NCBI RefSeq assembly: GCF_949628265.1
Contig: NC_088788.1
Location: forward strand, 34,892,335 to 34,956,334
Reading direction: 5' to 3'
Source: Cloeon dipterum
Lineage: Eukaryota > Arthropoda > Insecta > Ephemeroptera > Baetidae
DNA: 64,000 bases
Part shown: in pieces, positions 25,627 through 38,051 of the stretch
How the letters are laid out: each line of letters opens with the position of its first letter
How positions within the stretch are numbered: position 1 is the stretch's first letter
Notes under the pieces: model-generated
The model's database searches: none
What the model was told of the DNA's origin: nothing
The model's input: the letters and a program-made list of their open reading frames with translations, nothing else
Position numbers and translations under genes: made by a program

Positions 25627-25930
25627 CTTAAATTATTGTAATCCGAATTTGCGAGAGCAGTGCTGCCGAAAATAAAGCCGAATTCGAGTGTGCACCTTTT
25701 GCGAATTGGCTAGAACGGTGCCATAAAGTGCAGCGCGCACTGCACGTCCCAGTCGAACCAACCAAAATGACTCGAGCGCAAAGGTGGAACTGCGGCCCGG
25801 CCGCCGTCGGAGGTGCAGGATTGCAGACTTCCCTCTCCCGCCCCCTGCTTTGGTGCGCAAGGTGAAAATTTAAGAGAGATATTTTACGCAAGAGAAATTT
25901 TTCGCTCGTACACACACACACGCTCTCGAG
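25627..25930 (-). promoter_or_regulatory. Candidate distal 5'UTR exon of ELO-D
   Basis: On the minus strand a perfect donor (AAG|GTGAGT, GT at 25626-25625) ends a GC-richer stretch. The matching acceptor would be the TTTCAG abutting the ELO-D ATG at 22589, implying a 3-kb intron. No RNA evidence is available to me. Confidence 0.35.
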
Positions 25931-28461
25931 AGCTAGCGGCCAACCAATGAGCGAGATTCGCTTTGTTTGTGTGACGCAACTCTAAAATTTCGGCTGCTAA
26001 TATACCTGTTTGACCAGCCGCCACCGTGATTTAACCCATTCTTTTCCTTTACAGATCGAACCTCCTATCCTATTCGGCAAATCTCTCTCGCGCGGCGGCT
26101 CAAGTTTGCACTTGTTGCGAATTACATCATTTATATTATTGTCCCTGCCAATTTGGGCTCCTGCGTAAGCCGAGCATCGAGATGTTTCCTAACGATTTCC
26201 ACTTACTATGTCAAAAGTAGCTTCTCGCTTCTCAAGAAAAAAAGATTGAAATGAGGTCAACTCCATCCAATATTGAAATAATGACTTTGGAAAATAAATT
26301 AACTACATGTATCTCATGTCAACAATAACAGTTTTCAATTGAAAATGTATCAAATATGCGGTCGCACCTAATTTATTCATAATTAAGGATATAAATAAAC
26401 AAATATTTTATTAAGATTAGAATTATTAGGATATTTTTTTAATTCAAGAATATTTTACTTTAATTATAAAATAGTTAATTAATTATATTAAAATCAATAA
26501 TAATAATAAAACCTTAAAGGAAAAGAGTTGCTAAAATTTGAAAAATTAAAAAATTGCACACAGTTTATTGTTTAGGTTTTGTTAGCAGTGCGCAAACCTG
26601 CAATAACAATAATTCAGTCCTGCAAGGATTATTTAATGTCTGGTACTCATCGCTGTATCGTTGGGCACCATTATAAAGAGTTTAAAGAAAAAATCTAGTG
26701 AAACCCCGTTCCTCACTCTCTCTTCTGCAAAACTACCCTTCAAAATGTAACAAGTTTTTTGTTTAGATGGAAATTTATCTTCTTTTGTCACGAATGCGTG
26801 TAGTTTTACTTTTATTCAAACGTTATAAATGCTTAATTAGGCATTTTTCTCTTGCTTCCCAAATCGTTGGAGTTGGTGATTATTCATTCAAGTGTTTGTT
26901 AAGTCGTTAATAAAAATAATCAAAGCCAATTTTTTACTTGAATATAACTTTTTCTTGATCAAAGTTTCAATGGAATTGTTATTCTCGAAAAATTGATACC
27001 ATTTTTGCTATTTCCATTATTAAAAAAGACATTTTGTTAATTAAATGAAATTTAACATCAGATCTGATTTGGCTTTAAAATGTAAATTTTAATTGAAACG
27101 TTCTTCGGCTCGTTGTAATACAGGACAGCAGCTGTTTTGGATTCCTATTTACTGAATTGTTGAGCACCAGAGACGAATTCTTAACAAAATTCCCTCTAAA
27201 ACAAATGAAACATAAAATTCAATACAATTCTTTATTCCTTGTCTTAATTTCAACAAGGCTGCAACCAGTTGTATCTGTGTTGAAAGAAAAAGACTTCGAT
27301 TAAATTCTCGTTTTTAAGAGGTTAAGGTCATCCAGCGTGAATTACAAAAGCAAAGTTCACCGATGAGGATAATTTTGGGTATAATTAAAACTACATTAGC
27401 TCGCAAAGTAAAGCACATACTCCTTCGACAACCTTAAATTTACGCCCTTGAGATGTTCACAGAAGATATTATGCTAATTTCTGCTGCTGCAAACGCGAAC
27501 AGCCGCGTAATTGTTTCTGAGATGGATTACGTGAGCGAAAGCCTCTCTTGCGCTCGAGGAGCAAAGTGAATCGGTGAGGTCCGCTGTCTGCTGTAGGCCA
27601 GAGAAAGTTTTTTTCGGGTTTGCATACAGCGGCGCGCATATTACGTTTCAAAGGAGATTCTTGGTCAACATAATATGCGGAGAGAGGCGATCGCCGCGGC
27701 AGTGAAGGTTATTTACTTCCACCAAAATTGCCTCCTTTATTTGTAACGCAGCGACAATTATTATTATTAATTTAGAATGTGCGAGATGCCTGTTGAAAAC
27801 ACCTTTATTTTTTTGCTGTCTTCATTAAATTAGTAAGTAGTGCAGCAGCCAAAAGGCGACATGCGTGCGCCTCTTTAAAAATTGGGTCAATGTGAACCGA
27901 AAAGCAGACTTTAGAACTGCAGCTCGCATCCTGTTGGCGGTTCGTTGAATGCTGCCGAGGATGCAACAGCAGATTATTTTACTAGCAAGATGGCTCGTCT
28001 TTCAGAAAAACAAACGACGAACTTGAACTTTTTTAATATATTTTTGCTGCACGATGTTGAATGACACTTCTAAAGGTTGATTAATATCTTTAAGAGACAG
28101 GAGGAATATAAATTGTAAATACTTTGGATGGAAATTCAACGTGTTGAATGGAGGAACCGTTGTTTATAATTCTGCAAAACGTTCAAGTTATCCTGAGGGC
28201 ATGAAAGTGCACGTAATAAGGGCGTCAATCTGTTTGAATTAGAGTTTTGAGCAACGCAACCAGTATTTGTTCAAGGGCAGGATAAAAAAATTGCGGTTAG
28301 GGCGATTGTAACGTGCAAAAAACTCAATTTGTCCTCTTGGTCAGGGTCCAACAGTTACCATTATTTTTTGCCTCAGCTTGTGTTCATTGACATTAGATTC
28401 TCTATAAAAAAATAATTTGCAATAACTATATAAAAAATATCCAATGCCATTGTCTGCATTT

Positions 28462-28875
28462 CAAAAGGATTGACACTGCAAAAGCCTAGAAAATACTTGT
28501 TGCCAATCCCTTAGGATTCACAATAATTAGCACTGTAAATTTGTAAGAAAAGTGGCTGCAAAGTTAGCGTTCTGTTAAAATGGTGAAGACTATCTTCTTA
28601 CTTGAAATCCTATTTTATTTCACAACAAAAACAACAAAGAGTTTCCCTCAAAGTTTTCATACGCTGTTTGATAGATCTCGACCAGAGGAATCGAATTCTG
28701 CCAAAAAATGTGGTCAAGCGCTGTAAACTTTGGAGAAAATTTGAAATTTTTTAATTTTTACTCTAGCAAGTTCCTTTTTTTATTTATCGCAAATTGTTTA
28801 TCCATCAACTGCTTATTGCATCCATCATTTGAAATAATTTACAATTGCCGCCCTGTATCGATCCACTTTTAAGCC
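28462..28875 (+). repeat. Interspersed repeat family B, copy 4
   Basis: Landmarks AAAAGGATTGACACTGC, GTTTCCCTCAAAGTTTTCAT, GATCTCGACCAGAGGAATCG and CTGCTTATTGCATCC in order. A short internal deletion relative to copy 2. Confidence 0.75.
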
Positions 28876-29165
28876 CTTAGCAACAGGTTTAGAATTTCAA
28901 ATAAATTCACTGGGAGCAAACATAAAGAATTTATCCTTTGATTGAAAATCTCTATGTTTAAAAATTTTAACCTTGGCTTCGCTTACTCAGTTTGAATAAT
29001 ACAGTAGTCCTTGTGCTTATCGCAAGCACTAACTCTCAAGACTCTTAATTTTTCGACTAAATATGCTTCATGGGTTTGTCCGAAGTGTATTTGACTGTTT
29101 AAAAGTCTGTACAAACAAACGTGCCATTTTTCAATAAGGGAAATTCCGCGTATACACACTACTTG

Positions 29166-29183
29166 CGAGCGAGCGAGCGAGCG
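29166..29183. repeat. (GAGC)n microsatellite
   Basis: Four and a half tandem GAGC units. Confidence 0.9.
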
Positions 29184-30631
29184 CGTGTTCAAATGATGAA
29201 AGTGGCTGCGGCGCTGATTATAAATTCGGCTGCGAGAAATGTGTGTTAATCTGCCGGCAATCTTTCTTCCGCCAGCGGCTTACATAACATTTCATGCTCT
29301 CGCGTCTCTCTATCGTCGCACTTTAATTTACCTCCTAATCTCGATCTCGGCTGGCATTTAGCTCTCGACGGGCTGAATAACGGACATTTATTATCAGATA
29401 TTCGCAAACAAAGCTCAATTTAATTGGCGTAGCATTATCTTGTTCGGATTCAATTATTATTGTGACTTTTACTTGCCGCATAATTTTCTCAGGCCAAGTA
29501 CCGATGCATTTCGTAGCCACAGACACAGACTCGATTCATTTGCGTATTGGCTTTTTAGCTCGCGACGTAAGTTGCCGAGCGAGTTGTGGGCTGGCGCAAC
29601 TTTTTGCCACTTGAACTTTTCGCCAAGTTTGCGGTAACTTTCTATCGAGCACGTGGCAATTAATGCTGAAACGTGAAAAATGACAGTTACTGAAGTGAAG
29701 AGTGTGCGAATGAATAGATCACCTTGAGGTACGCACCCATTAATCGATAAATAGTTTTTTTCGCTACAAAGTGATAAAAGATTAATTTTTCAATGCATTA
29801 TTAGCGTCTGTTATTTATGGTTATAGCCTTTTAAGTCAAAATTTTGACCATATCATGAAAATTGGTCGGATTAAGGAAGAACTTAATATATTTGGAATCT
29901 ACTCAGCGAGTAGAGTCGAATAATATACTTATGGAAAACCATATTATGAGAGAAACGGACTTCATCCTCGTTGCTAAAAAAATCTTCTTTATTTCTTTGA
30001 TAAGTTTCGCCGCCTTATTTTATTTTAAACATCGTTATTCACATTAACATAAAATCAAAACAATTATCCAACAGCGCATTTTAAATACAGTAAAAATACA
30101 AATTGCGCATACCTATGTCATGGAAAAACCCAACTGTCTCCAACAGCAGCCAACAACAGAATAAATAGACATATGCAAAAGGAATTGCGAAAGGTAAAGG
30201 ACTGGTTTATTGTGCGGTAGGATTTTTCTTCTTTCCAGGTGTAAGAAATTTTTTCTTACTCCACTGACAATGAGGAGATGGCTTGGCTGACTAATCACAA
30301 TCATGTCTTTACATTCTAAAACCAATCTTTTTCCCAGGTTCTAAAATTGTCAACCTCAAGTGTTGACATCTTAACCAAGACTTTTGGAATATTTTGAGTT
30401 TTTCCTAAAATTTCTGACTGTAAAGTGATCTTGGAAAAAAATGCAATAAAACTTTTAAGTGTAATATTTAAACTGTAAAATCTTTGCAAAACTGTTTTTG
30501 CCTTATGTAAATTTTCAATATTTCAAGCACTTACCGCTTATTAAAAATATTAATAATTTTAAAACCTTTTTGTGCCTTTTCAAGCCTAAACTTGTGATTT
30601 AAAATAAAAAGTAACAGCTTCAACACTAACT

Positions 30632-30637
30632 TTTATT
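30632..30637 (-). terminator. Candidate poly(A) signal of ELO-E
   Basis: AATAAA on the minus strand about 40 nt past the stop codon. Confidence 0.55.
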
Positions 30638-30674
30638 ACTGTGAACAAAATTTCAGTTCAAAATTACGCATCTA

Positions 30675-33639
30675 TCATTTGACTTTCAGCTTCTTTCCTG
30701 TGATATGCTTTCCTTCCTTGTAGCTTTTCCTGTAAAAATTCACAAACAACAGGAGGAACATGCCAGAGTTGATCATTAGGACGATGACCAGTGGTCTCGG
30801 GTAATTGCACGACGGGTGGAAAACGTATGCGGCGTGCGCCAATGTAAACACGAACTGCACCTATACACAAGATGTACTTGGATAATATGGTCTGGCTGGG
30901 AAATTGCAATGTTACCAATTGCATGGTGGTGAGGTATTTCTTCCACCAGAGGAACCTCTGCACCTTCGGTCCAAGAGCAGCCAAAAAGTAGTAGGCGTAC
31001 ATCAGCACGTGAATCAGCGAATTTAGCAGAACAATCAGAGTCCCGTGTCCATCTGCAATATTGCGTTGTTTTAAAGGGGATCGATACAGGGTGACAGTTG
31101 AAAATATGCAGCAGTTGCTCAATAAAGAATTTGTTATATTAAAAAATGGACCTTGCTACAGTAAAAGTTCAAATTTTCTCTAAAATTTCCAGCGCTTGAC
31201 CGCATTTTCTTGGCAGATTTAGATTCCTTTGGTCGAGATCTGTCCAACAGCATTATGCAACCTTTTAGGGAAACTGTTTGTTGTGAAATAAAATAGGATT
31301 TCAAGTAAGGAGACTGTCCTTGCCAATTAAAAAGCACCCTCTTTTCTAAAAAAAAATGTACAGTGCTACTTATTGTGAATCCTAAGGGATGAGTTAATGC
31401 ATTGGCAACAAACATTTTCCAGGATTTTGCAGCATTAATCTTCTTTAACTGCTGAATTGTTCAGTTTAAAACAAATGAGTATAGAGAGAATATTTGTTTA
31501 ATTAGAGAAAATCTGACTGGGCCACTGCCATCATGCCATTCACGTCAATTAAATTAAATTTATTTGGCTGTAGGTGTATGAAAGCGGCCGTCGCCATCAT
31601 CAAGCGATGTGAATTCATTTACGAGTTTGGCACTTGACACCGGTTAATGCCTTCATAGGCGCTCCACGTGATGTATTACGTTAACATCAAAAGCTCTCGT
31701 CGCCCGAAAACACACGTCCAATTTGCGAGCGTATCGATTCGTTGGCGAGGGGAGGCTTATGCAAAAGGGGTTATTTATATACCAGGCAGATAGCGGAACG
31801 AGCAGTAGGACATGAGCACCACCACGCCGTGATGGTACACATGCAGGAATGAGATTTGCGAGTACTTCTTGCGCAGCACGAAAAACACCTGCAATCAATA
31901 ATGATCTCGTGATTCGAAGAATCGATTTTCACACACGTTATCACCGTGTCCATCAGTTCGATAAATTTGGAGACAAAGTACACGTAGTGCGCCCTGACCA
32001 TCTGGAAATAAAAGCTGTGTTTCAAATTCATTAATGCGAAAAAAACGCAGAATTTACCCGCATCGAGGCTTTGTCGTCGGGAGCACCGATCGGTTGGCAG
32101 AGGAGCCGGTAGTGCGTGCCCCAGCCTCCCATGAAGGACTGCAATTTGAAATCAATTTGATAGCTCTGTAAAATTAATTCCAGCACTCACCTCAAACGCA
32201 ATATAGGCACTAAGTAGGACCATGGTCAAATTGTAGCCGGCCATGCAGTTTTTCAGCTGCATCGCTTCTCTGCTTTTCATAAGCAGCGGGCCAAGGAAAA
32301 GACATACTATCAAGTAGACGACAACCACAGCCACAGTGAGATTGAAATTTGTTCCTGGAAACCAGTCTTTTGTTCGAGGATCTGTGAAAAAATTCATAAA
32401 ATTTAATTGCAGTTTTTTCACTTAAAGTAGTGCCAAAAATTAAGAACATTTTAGCAAATAGTTCACTGAGTTTGAGACAAATTTCAGATTTTTTCGCTTA
32501 ATATCGATCTCTCGTCACGATCTATCCAATGGTGTGTGAAATTTGAGGAAAAATTGCCTGAGTTGTGAAATAAATCGTGATTTTACAGTAGGGAGACAAT
32601 TCAAACTTTTGAGCCGATTTTCTCACAAAATTAAACCGCAACCTGGGAAACTTTTAGCTGTTTCCTAACTTTTATTTGAATTTCATGTAAAAAGGATTTT
32701 TTTTTAATTTTATTTGCTTAAAATGTGGCTCTGTTTTCTTTATTTTTAGAGCAGAAAAATAAAATAAAATAATAATAATTAGGAAATTGTAAACAATACG
32801 AGATTAAGTGTTTGTAAATTCCTCCTGCAGCTACTAACCATTAAAGCTTGAAAAATATTCGAAGCAATTTATGAAAAATTTAAAACTTCGGCAGTCGTTG
32901 TGTTATGCCAGTAATTTTGTCCAGATTGAATGAAATTTCTGCAAGAATGATAAAAATGCTGTGTGCTATTCTAATCGCATTTCATTATCTCTTTTAGTAT
33001 TCTTGGATTAATGCAACGTTTTAGTGGTCTACTGATTATGGAGATAACGGCCTATATAAAAGTTAATCTCGACTGTCTATACGTTCTCAAGTTACACGAT
33101 ATATAAATAATTGGCACGAGATATTATTTAAAAAAAATGACTTGACCAGTTTGAAGTCCGGCGAAAATTATTAATAATTTAAATTTATCTCTGTTGTATA
33201 CCGATTTTCCAACAAACAATGTAAAACACTAATTTATCCACAAACACAAACAATAAATTCAGATGGAATATGTTGTGAGAAGATTATCACCTGAATGTAT
33301 TATCGTGCTGAAAGTCAAATAAATGAATTGAATTGGATTGAATAACTCCCAAACTAAAAAGGAATACATTATGAGCTCGGCTCCGTATCAGCTATACGCT
33401 TTTTCAACTTTTTCCTAACTGTCAAATAGCAATTATTAAAAATTATTTAACACTCACAGCACTAAATTTTCATTGCCTTCTTACTGCTAATCGATATTAC
33501 AATCAATTTAAGTACAGAATAAATTATTCATTGGAAGTATTTCAACCTAATTGTGAGCGATTTATTGGAGTAATTTTCATACTTTACCTGGTAATATCTG
33601 GAAGTTTGAGTAAAAAAAGTGGTCAACTCCCTGGCTCAT
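30675..33639 (-). CDS. ELO-E: very-long-chain fatty-acid elongase, 269 aa, divergent
   Basis: Coding exons: 33639-33588, 32381-32191, 32138-32058, 32001-31945, 31888-31783, 31052-30916, 30860-30675; 810 nt. Starts MSQGVDHFFYSNFQILP. Motifs: DPRTKDWFPG, GGWGTHYRLLCQPIG, MVRAHYVYFVSKFIELMDT, LHVYHHGVVVLM, DGHGTLIV, NSLIHVLMYAYY, TTMQLVQF and CNYPRP. It ends KKLKVK, fitting the KxKxx ER-retrieval pattern. The first membrane segment is unusually Val/Leu-rich and lacks the LVDSPG block after DWF. The PDGH junction groups it with ELO-F/G/H, while exon sizes match ELO-C. Intron 1 contains a family-C repeat and intron 5 a family-B repeat. The first exon is placed by phase and a start codon only, so it is the least certain part. 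Confidence 0.9.
31075..31445 (-). repeat. Interspersed repeat family B, copy 5
   Basis: Inside ELO-E intron 5, reverse orientation, starting at GATCGATACAGGGTGACAGT. Landmarks CCTTGCTACAGTAAAA and GGTCGAGATCTGTCC are clear. Confidence 0.75.
32440..32690 (+). repeat. Interspersed repeat family C, copy 4
   Basis: Inside ELO-E intron 1. Landmarks: CGATCTATCCAATGGTGTG, TTTGAGGAAAAATTGCC, GAAATAAATCGTGATTTTAC and GAGCCGATTTTCTCAC. Confidence 0.75.
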
Positions 33640-36191
33640 CGTGCCGTGGTCCTTGTTCGCGCTGTGTCCGTGGCTGCGCGACCTCTAAACCATCAGGCGC
33701 CGATGCTTCTGCCCACGAATTCGGTCCCTGCAGTGGCGAGAAAGCGCGCTCTCTGAATGATACTACTAATTTTATCTGCATTTTCGGTGCCGGAGAGGAA
33801 TGCTAGAGAGCATGCCATCTATCTTGAGCACGAGTTGCACAAAAACGTGCTGACACTCCTATATATCTTATCAGAAAAACTCGGTCAATATTTACATTTT
33901 CACTTCAACTCCAGCTGAGCCGAAATAAATATAATTCCAATTTGGTTTATGTTAAGCAGTTATCTGTCTCTACTGATAACAAACGCTCATTAAAATTTAT
34001 AAGCCACCTTTTTAAATTTAAAAAATTAATAAACTGTTACATAATAGCTTGTTTTTACAATCAAGCCAGGAGCCTCTATATTTGTCAATAAAATTGAGAC
34101 GAAACAAAAAAAAAATCGCCTGGCGGGCGACTGATGAAAAGATGGAGCTAATATATAAAAGTGAAACTGTCCGTTTTTTCTCATTACCGGCAGGTGCAGC
34201 GGTGGCGGGGCGGCGGCAAACGGCTCTCACGCACTTCCAGGTTGCGTAACCCTTCACATGCCGACGCTGCTCCAAACACTAGCGTCAGAGTGGGCCAAGC
34301 ATGCAAGAGCTCCTCCAAAGAAGCAAGTGACCCGCCCGACATGCGCATATCACGCGAAAAAAAGGCGCAAGAAACTCGGATTGCACGCAATTCTGAGCCT
34401 ACAACGGCCCGAGAAATGGATTCGAGCATATTGTCGTTGTCGCCGGCTGAAATGCCGCATTCGTAAAAAATACCGCAGTTTTATCTAAAGTGTGTGCTGC
34501 ACGCGGGGCGCGCAGATAATTTCGTGTGCCGCTCGGTGCCCCCCGAGATCGATACCGAGTAATTTATTTAGCCGCGGAGGGCGGAATTAAATTCTATGAC
34601 GCTTGATTTTGTGCATAATTCAGATGCCACTTTTCGCCAGCTGCCGCCGCGGCGTCACTGCCACTTGGGGGCTGCACGCAGCCTTTTTCCGAGCGTGAAT
34701 AATGCAGTTGATGGTGGCCAGCGTGCGGCTGAGAATGCAACGTGAATAAGTCATGACCGCGAGGGGTTTCATATCATTCTTTCTGAATGTTTATCGATTT
34801 TCTACCCCGCCCACACGCATACGCAGGTGGAAATACAAATTTTAGTAAAGTAAATGATACGAAGTAACCAGATTTCAGTACAATGTTCATTTATTAAATT
34901 CAATAACTTCAAAATAATAGTCGTAGCTTTGAAATAAACAGACATTTCTGAAAAATATCAATACATAGTTAAGCAATAGCAATATTAAAACTGTTAATTT
35001 TCGACGATTGACTATTTTTTTCTTCGCTTCAAATCTTCATGAGCACGAATAACGCAATTTTAAGCATGTTAAACAACACTAAAAACCGTCTATATCTGCC
35101 AAAGCCATTTAAAAGTGATTAGTAGAAGCGACACAAATTGTTCCATTTGTACCATTATTGTCACCACCAAATCTCAGATTCTAACAGTCAGAATTACAAA
35201 AACTGTACATCGTTCGACTCGCCTTGACCTCCCCTAAAAAATCGATGGATTTTGAGGGTCATTCACCCTCATCCCCCTTCTACCCCATGCATTTAAGTAA
35301 CGATAAAAATCGCGTCGCTTTGCACTTTCCCAAATTTATTCTCACTGATCTCATCCCTCTTAAATAAATAAATATTCTATCCCAAACCCCTTGGCTATCT
35401 AGGGGAGGTTTAGTCGAGTCTTACGGTGTGCAAATTTTATCATTCTGATGGTCAAAACTCGATATTTGGTGGTGTTAATGTTAGCAAAAATCGAAAGTTA
35501 TAATTTTTCTAATATTGTCACCGTCAAATCTCTGGTCATAACAGTTAGAATTGCAAAAAAAGCACTCCGTTCGACTCACATCGACCCCCCCCCCTAAATA
35601 GCCAAAGGGTTTTGAGGGTGATAAACTCTCATCCCTCTTCCACCCCTGTGAGGAAATTACGCCGCCTCGCAACCCCGTGCACAGGAAAAACGATAAAAAT
35701 CGCGTCGCTTTGCACTTTCCCTAACTTATTCCCTCATCACAATCCTCTTAAATAAATAAAATTCTACCCCAAACCCCATTGGTTATCTAGAGGATGTGGA
35801 TACGAGTCGAACGGTGTGCAGTTTTTGTAATTTTGAAGGCTCAACCCCGAGATTTGGCGATGAAAATTTTGGCAAATTTGGTAGTTTTAATATTAATAAT
35901 GACAAGGTCTTGTGCTTGGTTAGTCGGTTCAATATATCATCCCCAACGTACTTTTATGCTTTAATACTATTTATTTAAAATAAAAATTAATCCATATTGA
36001 CCGTAAATAATCATAAATTAAACCATCTAAAACCGGGTAAATAATTGCTTTAAAAAACTGTTTAAATATATCTGACTATTTTGGCAAAAAAAAACACGTA
36101 TAAAACCCCCACCTAAACATTGATCGATTATTATTTAGCAATTTTTACACAAAATTCATGTAGTCAAACGTTTAATACACTCGTTTTTCCT
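33640..36191. other. 2.5-kb gap between ELO-E and ELO-F
   Basis: No gene recognised. The left two thirds is unique sequence with a GC-richer stretch (34.15-34.75 kb) whose overlapping short ORFs look like chance. The right third is a foldback-element dimer. Confidence 0.55.
35130..36010. repeat. Foldback (inverted-repeat) element, tandem dimer 2
   Basis: Same architecture as the dimer at 15.7-16.7 kb. Unit 1 arms at about 35136-35250 and 35389-35500; unit 2 arms at about 35502-35615 and 35779-35878. A shared right flank (GGTTAG-CGGTT block near 35.92 kb) matches the one near 16.64 kb, so the dimer appears to be the mobile unit. Confidence 0.75.
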
Positions 36192-37416
36192 CTAATCCTG
36201 TTTTTCAGATTGCGGGGGAAAACACGTATCCCACATATTTTCTTCTGTTTCATTGATTTGCGTTTTCACGCTCTTTTCTCTGTAGTTTTTCACGTAGAAA
36301 TTAGTGAACAACACAATTAAAAAGACCAGGTTGGCGGTGGCGACGTAAGACATGGCGTGCGGGTAGTCGCACGTCGCGCTGCTCAAGAGCCAGAGGTCGT
36401 GCAGAATCACGATCACGAATTGCAACTGGAATAAAAAGTTAAGAATGGATTTTCCACACATCTCTAGATAATTTACCAATTGCATTTGTGTGAGGTGCTT
36501 CTTCCACCAAAGGTACTTCTGCATTTTGGGGCCGAAACCCGAGAGAAGATAATAGGTGTACATTATAACGTGGATGAAACTGTTGATATGAGCCATTAAA
36601 CTGCTGTGCCCGTCTGCAAATATTTAAATTAATACTTTCGAGGGAGAATACTATCAGAATATTAACCTGGCAGGTAGCGAGTGCTCGCCCAAAACATTAA
36701 AATCACCGTATGATGGTGGTAAACATGCAGGAATGAGATTTGCCGCTCTCTCTTCCGCAGAATGAAAAACACCTAACGAATGAATATTTCATTACTGCAT
36801 AATCTATAATTGTGAAGGGTCGTATAAATTACCGTGTCAAGCAGCTCCATAAATTTGGACAGGAACATAATGTGCGAGGCCTTTGCCATCTAAAATGATG
36901 AAATTCAAAATAATCAGATGTAAAACGCAATTATTTTTATTTAGAAAATACCATGTATGAGTTGGGATCGTCTATAGAACCAAGTGGTTGGCACAGAAAT
37001 TTGTAATGGGTGAACCATCCTCCAGCAGCAGTCTGATAATAATAACATTTATTTCAAGTACACTCTGAATTGAAGGGCAGTTTTACCATATAGAACACCA
37101 GCCCATTAACGGCTATCATCAGCACGTTGTAAATCATGATAGGAGTGCGCAACTCGAACGGTTTAAAAGATTTCATGATTTTCTGTCCCAGGATTGAGCC
37201 AACGACATAGAATACCGAGGTGAAAAAGGTGAAGCCCAAGTTATTCACCAAAAACCAGTCTTTGGTTCGCAGATCTGTGAAAATAAATGGTTTTTTGTCG
37301 GAGTAGGGTAAACTAATACAAAATCTTCTATTTTAAAAGAGACTTAATTAAAAAAACTTACCCGGTTCCAATCCAACGAAAACTTTGAGGCAATGATCTG
37401 TAACTTGCAGCAACAT
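36192..37416 (-). CDS. ELO-F: very-long-chain fatty-acid elongase, 285 aa
   Basis: Coding exons: 37416-37362, 37274-37087, 37032-36952, 36889-36833, 36772-36667, 36613-36477, 36425-36192; 858 nt in only 1.2 kb. Starts MLLQVTDHCLKVFVGLEP. Motifs: [92 protein letters not shown] and CDYPHA. It ends TCFPPQSEKQD, similar to ELO-H. With G and H it forms a compact triplet sharing [14 protein letters not shown] and a conserved upstream motif. The box reads HVYHHH, an extra histidine after HxxHH. Confidence 0.94.
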
Positions 37417-38051
37417 TCTGCTTGAAGCACGGAATTGAAGTATCTCGTCTCAATAAGAATTTTCCTGATGCCTCTACCCTGGCTGAGATGCTCCCACTCT
37501 ACCTAAAATTTGCACCGTTTAAAGATAATCTACTTTATTTTTAGATGCATATATCCTTGGAACCAGAGCGGCAGGAACATCAATTACCGATCGCACGTAC
37601 AATGAAGTGATCATTTTAAAGCATGTTTCAACCTTCAGCGGCTCTTCACTCTTCTGCTCCAAATTAAAATGATACAATGATGTGGAAAGCAAACATTTCA
37701 AATATTCAAAATCGTTTTTGATATTTTAAACATCTCATCCTCTGTAAGTTTTAAAAAAAATTTTCAATAGCTTCCCTCTTTTTTATTATCCAAAAAACTA
37801 CACAGTAGCAATTAAATTTATATGATATATACCAAAAAGCGAGGTTTGCACCAGAAAAGAATGTGCGCTCTGCCAAGGCCATCACTTTTTTAAGATATCC
37901 AGTTTTTTGTTCAACGCGCAAACGAGTAAATTTTATTGAACTTCTAATAACCTTGTGATTTAAACGAAAAAAGTCGTGTATTCTTAAATTTTTTTATTCA
38001 TAGAAATATTTAATTACTAATTTCACTCACGCTGTGAAAATAATTCAAAAT
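37417..38051. other. Short gap between ELO-F and ELO-G
   Basis: About 635 bp holding the ELO-F promoter side (motif at 37552) and the ELO-G 3' end. On the minus strand an AATAAA lies at 37998-37993, 54 nt past the ELO-G stop. Confidence 0.6.
37552..37562 (-). promoter_or_regulatory. Conserved upstream motif of ELO-F
   Basis: Minus-strand TTCCAAGGATA, 136 bp upstream of the ELO-F ATG. ELO-G has it identically and ELO-H with one change at nearly the same distance. Probably part of the core or proximal promoter. Confidence 0.5.

Larger units (their letters stand above)
22593..30631. other. 8-kb intergenic region between ELO-D and ELO-E
   Basis: No coding gene recognised. Holds two family-C repeats, one family-B repeat, a GAGC microsatellite and a candidate 5'UTR exon of ELO-D. 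A 174-residue plus-strand ORF at 24657-25181 looks like chance. Confidence 0.55.
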
